From the NCBI GenBank assembly GCA_964030785.1, contig OZ034975.1, forward strand, positions 46,917,069 to 46,981,068: a stretch of 64,000 nt of DNA, given 5' to 3'. Below are positions 11,798 to 21,840 of the stretch, one piece after another. Below the pieces are notes generated by a model, which saw only the letters and a program-made list of their open reading frames with translations, ran no database searches and had not been told where the DNA came from. Within the stretch, counting starts at the first letter, position 1. Each line of letters opens with the position of its first letter. The translations under genes and the position numbers were made by a program. The stretch comes from Siderastrea siderea (lineage: Eukaryota > Cnidaria > Anthozoa > Scleractinia > Rhizangiidae).

Positions 11798-11849
11798 GTG
11801 CTGTGTCAACGTTAATTAGACTGTGAAAAATTTGTCAACAATGTAAATA

Positions 11850-12980
11850 CTTGAGATTAAATATTTTACAAGTTTCTGTTACATATTTGTAAGTTTTTTA
11901 ACTTGATAGACATTGGATCTTTTCTTTTATTGAAATAAGCATAGTTCCGTGCCAAAAGAAAAGAAATATGCTTTATGTAAATGGATTCGATGATGAAGAT
12001 AATAAAAGCGTTCGAACCATTATAGCATGTCACATTCTTGTAGTTATTACATAAAACAATTAACTAATGTTTTCTTTCAGATTATAACGAATTTTCAAGA
12101 TGTCATTGTATATGAGGCGAGGAGGATTGTATACGTGGATGCTCATGCACCCGAACGTTCAAACGGTTACCCTTATTATATTGATTTTTACCAAAATGAT
12201 ACCCTTTTAATAGACTTAAAGTAAAATTGCATCCGTTTCTAAAGGATATCTAAAGGATATGATCGGTTTCTAAAGGAAATCTTTTTGTTTTTAAGCTTTT
12301 CCAGTTCAGTGAAAGGCTTTATCTGTTTGGTGTTCCCTCCAAATGAGTTCATCTTGAGTGGCTGCGTGTTGGTGTGTTCTTAATTCCCCTACCCCCACCC
12401 CCGTACATGTTTGATTGATGTTAGTTTCCGGAATGTGTTTTGATAGCGAATAAGTAAACACATCTGAAGTAGTGCTCAAGTCTCAATTTCTTTGTTTGCA
12501 TTTAAAAACGTGACCAATTAGCAAATTTTCAAGAAGTTACGGTGTGTTTTATTTGTTGGAAGCTATTTTACTATACTGAGCTGTTACATGATTTTTTTTT
12601 TTGCTCTCAAACTTGTGGATTTTCATCGATAACGTTGCAAGTGCATGTATTATGGATTGACAGCTGTGAATGACCACAAGCAGCCGGTTTCTTGTTAACT
12701 GTTACAAATTAGATTTTGTAAATGCTCGAACAACAGGAAATTTTCTGCAATTCGGCCTCTGCAATTATAGCTTGTTTGAGCACGATATTCTCGTTATGTG
12801 AATATCTTATCCAAAACACCACCTTTTTAATGACCTTACATGTACCCTTCACAAATGACACGAGCGTCCGCCCAAGGAGCCCTTTGATTTAGATGAGGGA
12901 GGGGTTAAGGAATTTTTAGGGGTCATCAATTACATGTTTCTTGCATCTTTACTTTGTCTGGCAAGGTTAATTGCATTTTT
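11850..12980. other. Non-coding stretch, no gene seen
   Basis: AT-rich DNA. The frame at 12,027-12,224 follows a good-looking acceptor (TTTCTTTCAG at about 12,080), but I recognise no domain in it and it does not match TM9SF. The expected TM9SF middle exons are absent. Confidence 0.4.
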
Positions 12981-12983
12981 TTT

Positions 12984-13150
12984 CAGCCTAGTAGCCAGGC
13001 GTTCTCTTCTCGCTCACACGACTTGGCGCGAAATTTCGTGACGTCACCGAATGGCATACTGTTCTCCGGTGACCTCATTCGGTGACGTCACGACATTTCT
13101 CACCAAGTCGAGTCGAGTGAGCGGCAGGAGAACGCCTGGGTACTAGGCTG
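12984..13150. mobile_element. Palindromic MITE (about 167 bp)
   Basis: Left arm CAGCCTAGTAGCCAGG and right arm, in reverse complement, CAGCCTAGTACCCAGG. The palindrome continues through GTGACGTCACCGAAT-type sequence at the centre. The whole unit can fold into one long hairpin. No clear target duplication. Non-coding. Confidence 0.7.
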
Positions 13151-13331
13151 CATTATTTTGAGGCACAAGCCCCATTTCTACCTGAACACTACTTACACTG
13201 GCAAATAAAAAAAACAGCTGATGTAAATTTTGTAGCTATACCAGAGATTAAATCTTTCAAGGAGAATCAGTGAAAATGTACAATTAACAGTTTCAAGAGT
13301 GTGTGTTGATCTCAGCATTTATATTTTCCAG

Positions 13332-13383
13332 GTGCTGTGGGATTCTTTGCCTGTTTCTTCTTTGTGAGGAAAATCTACAGCAT
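13332..13383 (+). CDS. TM9SF last exon, truncated 3' end
   Basis: After an acceptor (TATTTTCCAG) the sequence translates in phase 1 to AVGFFACFFFVRKIYS. This is the last transmembrane helix and tail of TM9SF proteins, which normally ends a few residues later in a K-x-D motif used for COPI/Golgi retrieval. From about 13,384 the DNA instead matches the antisense of the fibrinogen-like exon (compare 24,672 onward). The normal C-terminus and stop are therefore lost. Reading on would add about 35 unrelated residues. Confidence 0.75.
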
Positions 13384-15360
13384 CCTGAGTAGTGAATACT
13401 CCGTGAGTATTAACCAATACCATCATATCCATCCACTAATGTTCTACTTTCACTGTCGTGACTTACAACTGTCACGCCAACTCCATTCTTGTCACTCATA
13501 TCGCAGTAGACTGTAAACGGCGCCAGGCCTCCCTCACCGTCCGGATCAATGACGTAATTTCTGCTAGAACTACTGACATATTTTCGTATCACAGAACAGG
13601 AAGGAATAAATGGAGTCTTTATCTCCACACTTAATTCGATTGTTGTCAGAGCATTGCTCGCTCTACAGGTGTATAATCCAACGTGTTTTTTTTTCACACT
13701 AGGAATAACCACTGTGTTGTTTGGTAGAAAGTTCCAGTCAACAGGAAGTGATGGCTTTCCACCCTTTAGCCACGTGACTGTAGGGTTCAGACCACTCTCG
13801 ACTACACACGGCAGACGCACAGGAGACCCGAGGGACGGATTTATCTGCTTAGGAGGACGAAGCAGAAACCTCAGACGAGAAAAACCACCATTTGCACTGC
13901 AATGTCAGCGCTTCCTAGAATATTCTCTGCTTTACATACGTATATTCCTCCGTCCTCCCTTTTCACGTTGTATATTGTCAAGGCTCCATTCTTCACCACA
14001 GTTCTATCAGGTATACTACCGATCGATTTTGACTAGTGATGTTGGGCTGCGGCTGACCAGTTGCACTGCAGGCGATGGTGACATTTTGTCCTTCCTCAAC
14101 CATCAGTCGACTGAAGGACAGCAACAGCCGAAGAACAACTGTTGAAGCACAGTGACATTGTACTTGTACTAAATAATTCTTCTGCAATTGCCTTAGAATA
14201 AGCATATAGTAAAAAAATAGAGAGGGTTCGACTGAATGGCAAAATCAGTAATCTTACCTATATGTTGATTTTTGGGTGAGCTGATAAGCTCTTTATCGAC
14301 AAGAAATCGTGAAACTTACATCGTACTTTTAGTGGCACTGAGGCGTTGATACTTCCCAGCAGGTTGCGCGCTGCAGCTGCACACTCCAGCACCTTCTGGC
14401 TTGACATTCTTTATAAATAGAGCGACACTGGGTCCTACCACGTGATGCCCAACCAGAAGGAACGAGTTAATCTTGGACCACGTGATCTTGGGAGGTGGAT
14501 GCCCGTCTACTGTACATTTCAAGAGTGCTATTTGACCTTCGTTGACTGTGACACCAACGGGGGCCTCCATGAGACGGGGAGCTGAGAGGGACTTCCCCTG
14601 CTCACCTTCCTCTCTCTTCACTCCCTGGGGACCGCTAGGTCCCGGTGGTCCCAAATCTCCCGGTACTCCTGGATCTCCCTTAATTCCCATTGGTCCTGGA
14701 GGGCTCTGGGGGCCATGCTTTCCAGGTCTCCCCGGTCGTCCTCGGCGGCCTGGTTTCCCTGTTGGTCCTGCACGACACAGCACGTGATCTCTAGCATAGA
14801 TTTGGTTCTGCAGAAGACGAAGCTGGTCTTTGATCAGCAGTTGTACGTAAGAGGGTGTTAGAGTTGGGCTTACTTGCGTAGTCGCAGATGAAACACTTCT
14901 TTTGTGTCTTGATACTCTCTCCTCGTCATCTGCAAGTGGTAACGCCGGACTTAGACATGCTTTTAAAATGTTCATCTTCCTTACTTAGGATTTCATAACT
15001 GTGTACCTTATATATCTATCGTATAACTTCGTTATTGTGGTTATGGGTGAAGTGAGTAATTGCTTTTTCTAGAAGGGGTTTGAACGGCTTGTTCTTCCCA
15101 CATGCATGCGATGTGCAGTCTAGCCGCTACAAATAGCACAGATCAGTTTAACTTTTCTTTCTTGCCAGTTCTCGCTTGCCATATCTTTCCACCGTTTGTA
15201 ATTCTGGTGTATTTTTCGTAGTATTTCTGTCTCCATCTGATCACAGACTGTTGTCGTTTGTGATATCAAGCGCTGTTGTTCCTGTATTCTGAGCTGCACT
15301 TGAATAAGTGCGATGCAACAAGCGGTGGACAACAGCAGCCCTGGCACGGAACACAAACGG
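13384..15360 (-). pseudogene. Type II membrane collagen-Ig-fibrinogen-like gene, decayed copy
   Basis: Minus-strand segments in order are as follows. (a) 15,350-15,120: hydrophobic N-terminal anchor LLLSTACCIALIQV and a coiled segment, with no ATG before the anchor in this exon. (b) 14,929-14,320: acceptor CTTGCAG and donor GTAAGT, encoding a furin-like site RHKR, Gly-X-Y collagen triplets (about 18 repeats) and an Ig domain. (c) 14,135-13,990: start of a second Ig. (d) 13,820-13,384: a third Ig and the start of a CNTNAP-type fibrinogen-like domain. Compared with the intact copy at 24,266-25,422, it has a frameshift near 14,035 and loses the rest of the fibrinogen-like domain at 13,383. Such proteins are type II membrane, sheddable, extracellular-matrix-like molecules. 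Segments (a) and (b) alone look undamaged. Confidence 0.75.
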
Positions 15361-15674
15361 TGCAGCGTGTTTTAGTCTGTGTTCTTATGTAGATCTCGTT
15401 TCTCCAACCTCTTTGCTGGAGTCACACTCTTAGTCGTGTAACGCGGTTGTAACTTTACAGTCCGTGGATGAGACGCTATTTAGGGTCCCCTACAAATAAA
15501 CGTCGTGGATCAGTACTTTCCTGCAATGTCGGCTTTTAAACGGTCGATAAAATCTCCTAGTCCCTTAGTCGTTTTTGTTTGCGATGGCATTAAATACCCT
15601 TAAGTGTTCCGTATTTGCTGTCCCAACAGAATCCGTTGTACGTGCTGGCGGAAACAAAACTGCTATGAGAGAAC

Positions 15675-15710
15675 TATTCTCTCTAGGGGCTCCGCACAAA
15701 AAAGCCTTAG
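15675..15710. repeat. DIRS left inverted terminal repeat (core)
   Basis: TATTCTCTCTAGGGGCT, CCGCA and GCCTTAGA in order. The reverse complement of 21,757-21,797 gives the same blocks in the same order with a few mismatches. DIRS elements use such inverted ends with an internal complementary region to form a circular intermediate. Confidence 0.6.
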
Positions 15711-15784
15711 AACGCTGATTACGTAACCCTAGCATGCTGCGTTCAGTCCGTGGCAATCCATCACGTGTCTCATTAGTATGGGGC

Positions 15785-15795
15785 TCTTATATAAG
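15785..15795 (+). promoter_or_regulatory. TATA box of the DIRS element
   Basis: CTTATATAAGG lies 58 bases before the first in-frame ATG (15,843), just inside the left inverted repeat, as expected for the element's promoter. Confidence 0.6.
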
Positions 15796-15842
15796 GCCAC
15801 TCCCTTGTCGCGATAGCTCATTCAGTCTTTTCGGTGTTTCGA

Positions 15843-17804
15843 ATGCTTCTTCTCGCGTTTTTTGTTTTCGCTTCATCGCTGCGCCACACTTTAATTCTTA
15901 TGGCTGACCAAGTTCCTGTTGTTCCGGCTGATGTTCAACAAGTACAAGACGCTTTAGCAGTTCCGCCAGCACAAGCCGGAGCTGCTCAGGACGCTCAAAA
16001 TATTGATGGCGGCGATCCACCAGCTGCAGTAGCGCAAGTTGCGGTCCCTGCAGCTCAACCTGCTCATCAACCTCATGCTGATGTAGTAAGTCGTTCTTGC
16101 CTTTCGTTCGCCTGCTTTGCTTTCTTTCTGCTATTGGTGGCTAGCGTTTACGTTTTGCGGATCGTCGCAGCTTTAGTTTCCCGTTTGGTTAGCTTTATAC
16201 GCTAGTTTGTCTTGATTATAGCGTTGTTGAGTTTGCCTCACCAAAGTGTTAGTGAGTTTGTCTCACCGAAGTGTCAGTGAGTTTGTCTCACCGAAGTGTT
16301 AGTGTGTTTGTCTCACCGAAGTGTTAGTGAGTTTGTCTCACCGAAGTGTTAGTGAGTTTGCCTCACCGAAGTGTTTTTGTGAGTTTGTCTCACCAAAGTG
16401 TTAGTGAGTTTGTCTCACCGAAGTGTTAGTGAGTTTGTCTCACCGAAGTGTTAGTGAGTTTGTCTCACCGAAGTGTTAGTGAGTTTGTCTCACCGAAGTG
16501 TCAGTGAGTTTGTCTTACCGAAGTGTCAGTGAGTTTGTCTCACCGAATTGTTAGTGAGTTTGTCTCACCGAAGTGTTAGTGAGTTTGTCTCACCGAAGTG
16601 TTAGTGAGTTTGTCTCACCGAAGTACAGTGTTAGTGAGTTTGTCTCACCGAAGTGTTAGTGAGTTTGCCTCACCGAAGTGTTTTAGTGAAGTTTGTCTCA
16701 CCGAAGTGTTTTAGTGAGTTTGTCTCACCGAAGTGTTTTTAGTGAGTTTGTCTCAACAAAATGTTGAAGTGAGTTTGTCTCGTCGTAGTTCTATTATGAG
16801 TTTCCCTCACTGAAGTGTTAAAGTGAGTTTGTCTCATTGACGTGTTGTAGTGAGTTTGTCTCACCGAGATATTCTAGTGAGTTTGTCTCACCTAGATGTT
16901 CTAGTGCGTTTGTCTCGCTGTAGTTCTATTGTGAGTTTACCTCTCTAAGTGTTATAGCGAGTCTACCTCGTTGATGTGTCGTAGTGAGTTTGTCTCGCCG
17001 AGATGTTCTAGTGAGTTTGCCTCTCTGAAGCGTTTTATCAGTTTGTCTCACCCAAATGTCATTGTGGGTTTGTCTTTCTAGGATATTTATATTGTGCGTT
17101 TGTCTCGTTGCCGGAGCTTTTCGCTCCGCTTGCGGCGATGTTAAGAGTTTATCTCGTTGAAGAACTGTTATTGTGTTTTGTCTCGCTTTAGAGTGCTAGA
17201 GTGAATTTGTCTCACTTCATGTGTTTTAGCGATTTTGTCCGGCCGTGTGCTAATTTTTTACTTTCTTTGGTTTAAGAATGTTAATGCATTGAAAGACAAG
17301 GTAGAGCGGTTGGAATCAACCCTGACTCGTACTAGCGTTACGTCGGCCCTCGATACTGTGCGTCAGCTGGCCAGCCGCCCTACTCCCCTGGTTGACCGGT
17401 ACGCCCTTATTGCTGCTCTTGAACAGTTGGCAGATGTTTCAAGGGAGACTGTCCACCCCGATCGCAAGAGATTCGATGCGATCTTTAAACAGTGCAGACC
17501 ACTTGTCGATGAACCTCGCCTTGCCGCCATTATCATCAATTTGTTGGGTGACAAGGAAGAGAAACTGGTAGCGGGCCAGATTCATAAGCTTTTGAAATCA
17601 AGCAATCCGTCTCCGTCGCCACGTGGTCCTGTCCTTCAATTTGGCCAAGGTTCTCAGCCGGGTCCCAGTTCTTGGGGCCCTATGTTCTCCACCGGCTTCA
17701 GAGGCCGTAGAGGCGGGCGCTCAGGTCCCTTACGGGGCAAATGCTTCAATTGTAAGGGTGTAGGGCACTTTATTGCCAATTGCCCTTTGAATAAGAGGAA
17801 ATAA
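15843..17804 (+). CDS. DIRS gag-like protein, two predicted exons
   Basis: Exon 1 (start 15,843 or 15,900, to 16,085) encodes an Ala/Pro/Gln-rich segment and ends at GTA|GTAAGT. Exon 2 (17,277-17,804) starts after a pyrimidine-rich TTTCTTTGGTTTAAG acceptor. Both ends are phase 0 and the exon-2 frame is open. Exon 2 has a coiled segment (KDKVERLESTL) and a C-terminal zinc knuckle CFNCKGVGHFIANC (CX2CX4HX4C), the nucleic-acid-binding motif of gag proteins. The predicted 1.19-kb intron is almost wholly minisatellite. If unspliced, exon 1 would end at 16,205 with a hydrophobic tail instead. Splicing is inferred, not shown. Confidence 0.65.
16229..17230. repeat. 25-bp minisatellite array (about 38 copies)
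   Basis: Head-to-tail copies of GTGAGTTTGTCTCACCGAAGTGTTA. The copies are nearly perfect from 16,229 to about 16,740 and become progressively diverged towards 17,230. The unit contains a short palindrome (GTGAG/CTCAC). The array lies between the two gag coding blocks and within the predicted intron. Confidence 0.95.
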
Positions 17805-17866
17805 TAAAGATGTACTGTTTGTGTGTCAGTTCCTTCTGAATTTCGTTTTTTCTCTTGTGTGTCTAG

Positions 17867-20203
17867 TTGTATTCTCGTTTCCCCGCTCGAGCTAGGCTTC
17901 CCCGAAGGGGTTATCTTATACCCTTCATTGCTCTGTCCCTGGACGGGGTATTTCGGGGTTGCTTCGCTTTGGGGTTTTCCCCCCTCATAGTTCGCTTTAT
18001 TTCCTTTCAGGGGAATTGTAAACGATTTAAGACATTTCATTTCAACCCAGAAGAAGCTGCGCTCCTGCGTGTTTCCGTTACCTGGTGTGATTGGAAGGGT
18101 AAACCCCAAGGCGTCGTAACCCCGGTACCCTCGGTTCAGATGGTTTCCTCGCTCATGGCCAAAGCTTCACCTAGTCTTCTTTCATTCCGAAACCCGGACG
18201 CTTTTGTAGCTGGGGAGTTGCACAGGCATGTTGACAAGTGGGAGGAAATCCTCGCCCAGCATCCAAAACAAGATGAGATTTTATCATACATCAAATATAA
18301 GGTTAACGTTAAGGACTTTTTCACCCGCTTTCGAGGGGATTTTCAAGGAACATTTTACGATTCTCCTTGCCCGCCAAGAGCAGAGTTCAGCAATAACAAA
18401 TCGTGTCTTGGCTTTGAGGATTTTATTTCTTCTACAATCTTGGAACGTGTTAAAAACGGATCTCTCTCAGTCTGGGGAAGGGTTGGTGAAGACGATCCCC
18501 CTCATCTTGTTATGCCATTGACTATAGAACCCTCTAAGCCAAGGTTATGCCACGATGAACGCTTTCTCAATTTGTGGATAAGAGATTTGCCCCTCAAGTT
18601 GGATTACATATCTGATTTACCTCGTTATGTCGGAAAATACCATTTCCAAACAACTATGGACGATAAAAGTGGTTATGACCACGTTGAAATTTCCGAAGAG
18701 AGTAGAAAATATTTTGGCCTACAATGGCAAGGCTGGTATTTTGTTTATAATACTATCCCTTTTGGCTGGAAGGGCAGTGCATACGTCTACCACTCTATTG
18801 GTATGGCTGCTACCAGCTACATTAGATCCCTGGGAGTGCCATGTAGCCAGTATATTGATGACAGACATGTTGGACAGCTTTCTCCTCCCCCTGAATCACG
18901 TGCGTCTGCGGAGGATTGGTCGGATTTAGAGTTTGCCAATGCTGCCATTTTCATAGCTGCTTTTGTTCTTATTTCTTTGGGATATTTTATTGGCTTATCC
19001 AAGTCTTCGCTTATCCCTGCTCGAGTAGTCAAATTCCTTGGATTCTTGGTTGACTCTCAACTTTGCGCCTTCCTTTTACCGGAGGATAAGTAGATTAAGT
19101 TTGCAACTTTACGTGAGCACATCTTAGCCAACCGGGAGGTCTCAGTTAAGACCCTCCAGCGTCTGGCGGGTAAAATATCTTCTTTTTGTATCGCGGTCCC
19201 TGCGGCCTTGCTCTATGCTAGGGACATTTTCCGGTCCACTGCTGGCTTCACTAGGTCTTCGCGTTTAGTTCGGGTGACGGGAGCCCTCAGGAAGGAAATA
19301 GAACATTGGCGCTTCCTTGACTCTTGGGAAGGTTGTCTGCCGTGGCTTAATGAAAAACACGTTGTGGTCAAGATTTCCTCTGACGCTTCGAATTCTGGTT
19401 GGGGAGGTTCTATCGTGTCACCGGGCTTGCCGCCTTTCGAAGTTCGCGATTACTGGACCAGCGATACTAGATCTCACCCGATTGTCGTTAAAGAAGCCCT
19501 CGCCTTTGTTAATACCTTGCAAGCTGGTAAATCCCTCGTTACCAATGCGCGCGTGGATGCTCACTCCAACAGTTTGGCCTTTTTACAGTCTTGGGAGAAA
19601 CAAGGCGGTAGGAATGTGCAGCTCAATGACGCTCTCAAAAAGTTGCACGAAACAGCCTTCGCGCTCAACGCAGTAATTTCGCTCAAGTATGTCCCATCTT
19701 CTGCCAATCCAGCCGATCCGCCGTCCCGTGTCTTGTCGGATCTGGATTGCACGCTTTCTAGGACAGCTTGGCGAGAACTAGAACAGAAGTTTGGTCCTCA
19801 TACAATTGACCTCATGTCTCTGGATTCGAACGCCCAGATTGATAGCAAGGGCAAAACGTTAAGGCACTTCACCCCCTTTTTTACGCCGCACTCTTTAGGG
19901 GTGAACGTTTTTGCTCAAACTATTTCGCCAGCCGAGAATGCTTACGTGTTTCCTCCATTTGTGCTCGTTGGTCCACTTTTGAGATTTCTGCTGGAAGCCG
20001 AGCTGTGCTTCTCTATCGTCGTTCCCAAGCTCTACCCACTCCCGTTTTGGTGGCCTATCCTGGTTTCTCGCAGCGACGCCCGTTTACAATTGGGAAGTAA
20101 AGGGGATTTGGGGATTCTTCTTTTTCCTTCACTTAATGCAAGTTTTGAAACTCGCCCACTTCCATGGGACCTTTTTGCCTTCAGAGTAGCGAGTGGAAAG
20201 TAG
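17867..20203 (+). pseudogene. DIRS RT-RNase H-methylase-like polyprotein with one in-frame stop
   Basis: One frame (17,867-20,203) is interrupted only by TAG at 19,091-19,093. RT motifs are TMDDKSGYDHV, IPFGWKGSAYVY and YIDDRH (catalytic YxDD). After the stop come the DIRS-type RNase H (ISSDASNSGWGG, VPSSANPADPPSR) and the Dam-methylase-like tail (FGPHTIDLMSLDSNAQ, NAYVFPPF, PFWWPIL). No convincing ATG lies upstream of the RT. A TTTCCTTTCAG acceptor at about 18,010 in phase 0 suggests the frame may be reached by splicing. The single TAG could be a mutation or, less likely, a readthrough site. Confidence 0.8.
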
Positions 20204-21554
20204 ACATTTTCCTCTTTTTCTCTCTCAGTCCAGACGACCCAGAATTTGGAGACCGGCTGTCCCATGTCCGCAATGTGCCTATCTCAACGATGATTCGTTT
20301 AACTTTTGTCAGAGGTGTGGATTTAAGAAGAGATCTAGTTGTTGTGGATAACGCCCGAGACCTGGTAAAAATCGACCTTAAAGATATTGAAGACCGTATT
20401 TCGGAACTCAAGGAGATCAGGTCCAACAAACCTTATGAGAAACAAAAGTCCTCTACTCACCGGGAGCTGGTTAGGTTTCTGGCATCTTTACCCACTCCCA
20501 AGTCTCTCCCCTCTGCCTCCCCTGGGGACATCCAGAAATTCCTCGTTTGGAAGGACAAGTCAGGCCGAACAAAAGTCCATCAGATGTCATGTCCACAAGC
20601 GGGCCAAACTCGACCTTCCTCTTGTAGTTGCCCTACGAGGTTAGCTGCCGGTACGGTCGACAGCCTGTTGGGAAAGCTCAGGGCCATCTTTGCTGAAGCT
20701 GGACTCGGGGGAGAATGGGATGACAGGTTGGGAATTGGAAATCCTGTTTCCCATCCATCTATTAAGAACTATTTGAAATTAATTAAGGAAGAACAGGCTA
20801 AAGCCAGAGTTTGCCCAAAGAAGGCTGTACCTTTGTTTCTTGAAAAACTTCAAATTATAGCTCAGTTTATTCTCGCTCAACTTCAAAGCCCACGGATCTC
20901 CCCTATTTCCCTGTATATTTTTAGTCGAGATCTTTGTTTTTTTTCACTACCGACTTTTTCTCGGGAGACCGCTCTTCCGATTTGGGTAGGGTCCTGTCCA
21001 GAGAGGTTTTATATTTTCCCGATTCCTCTGGGATATTATTTAACCATACGTTTGGGAAAACTTTGAGAGGGGATTCGGTTAACACGTTTGCAGTGCGTCG
21101 CTGCGACAATCTAGTTGTGTGCCCAGTCAAGAATTTTGAGCGTTATATTGCAGTCGCTAAGTTAATTAAAATCAACCTAGGTCAGGGTTTTTTATTTCGT
21201 GTTACTAAAGGTAATAATGTTACCCAGGAACCTTTTATTGGTTCTGCAGTTCATGGTCGTCTAAAGTTCTATCTAGACCAAATTCAAGCCAATGATGGAG
21301 AAACTCCTCACAGCTCTCGTAGTGGCTGCTCCATAACGCTTTCTCTGCTCGGAGCCTCCAAGGAAGCAGTTGCTAACCATGTCGGTTGGGCTAGTACGAA
21401 GATGGTTGACCACTATAATGACCTCCGGAGCATATTGCGCCCTAATGCTCCAGCTGCGTTACTCTCTGCGGAAGCTTCTGGCTCTTCGTGCAATGTTGCT
21501 ATGGCTTACGGGTCCTTTGCGGATATTTCTTCCTTTAAGCCAGTTTTTCCATAG
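20164..21554 (+). pseudogene. DIRS tyrosine recombinase, frameshifted
   Basis: The frame opens at ATG 20,164, overlapping the end of the RT-RH frame by 40 bases, as is usual in DIRS elements. It runs with a helical SAM-like core to a T-run at about 20,936-20,943. From there the homologous reading continues in another frame (20,934-21,554). The catalytic part has HSSRSG (HxxR), NHVGWAS (second His) and DHYNDL (nucleophilic Tyr). The enzyme integrates circular cDNA without target duplication. A one-base indel in the T-run separates the two halves. Confidence 0.8.
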
Positions 21555-21756
21555 AGCTTTTTTCTCTGTAAATGCTTAAACTTTGTTCTAGATTAAAGAC
21601 TTATTAGCTTCTGTAAGTTTCTGGCCTATTTTTTAGTATCGTTTGAGTTTTGGGAGGAATGTACGTTCAGAGTTTATGGGATCATAGATTTTATATTCAT
21701 ATGGAGTTTCCAGGAGACTCTCCGCCGTAGGGTTGAGTCTCCCATATCTTATCTAG

Positions 21757-21797
21757 TCTAAGGCATTGTTTGCGGACAGCCCCGGAGAGAATATATT
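21757..21797. repeat. DIRS right inverted terminal repeat (core)
   Basis: Reverse complement of the left repeat at 15,675-15,710 with a few mismatches. Just before it, at about 21,711-21,751, lies a local palindrome GGAGACTC ... GAGTCTCC that may belong to the internal complementary region. Confidence 0.55.
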
Positions 21798-21840
21798 ACT
21801 GTTCGACTCATAAACAACATCATGTGATGTTCAGTCGTAA

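Larger units (their letters stand above)
15600..21840 (+). mobile_element. DIRS-like tyrosine-recombinase retrotransposon
   Basis: Three gene blocks in the DIRS order: gag with a zinc knuckle, RT-RNase H-Dam-methylase-like, and an overlapping tyrosine recombinase. There is no DDE integrase and no LTR. Inverted terminal repeats are visible: left about 15,675-15,710 and right (reverse complement) about 21,757-21,797 share TATTCTCTC, GGGGCT, CCGCA and GCCTTAGA blocks. A TATA box at 15,787 precedes gag. The outer borders are approximate. Lesions in RT (stop) and YR (frameshift) suggest the copy is inactive. Confidence 0.85.

Noticed and set aside
12027..12224. Possible TM9SF exon after an acceptor-like tract
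   Set aside because: The translation does not resemble any TM9SF segment and runs to a stop with no donor.
15834..16205. Stand-alone membrane protein at the DIRS 5' end (unspliced reading)
   Set aside because: The hydrophobic tail lies past a strong GTAAGT donor; the spliced gag model explains both halves better, though it is not proven.
16229..17230. CRISPR-like regular array
   Set aside because: Repeats are head to tail with no unique spacers, in a eukaryotic retrotransposon; this is a minisatellite.
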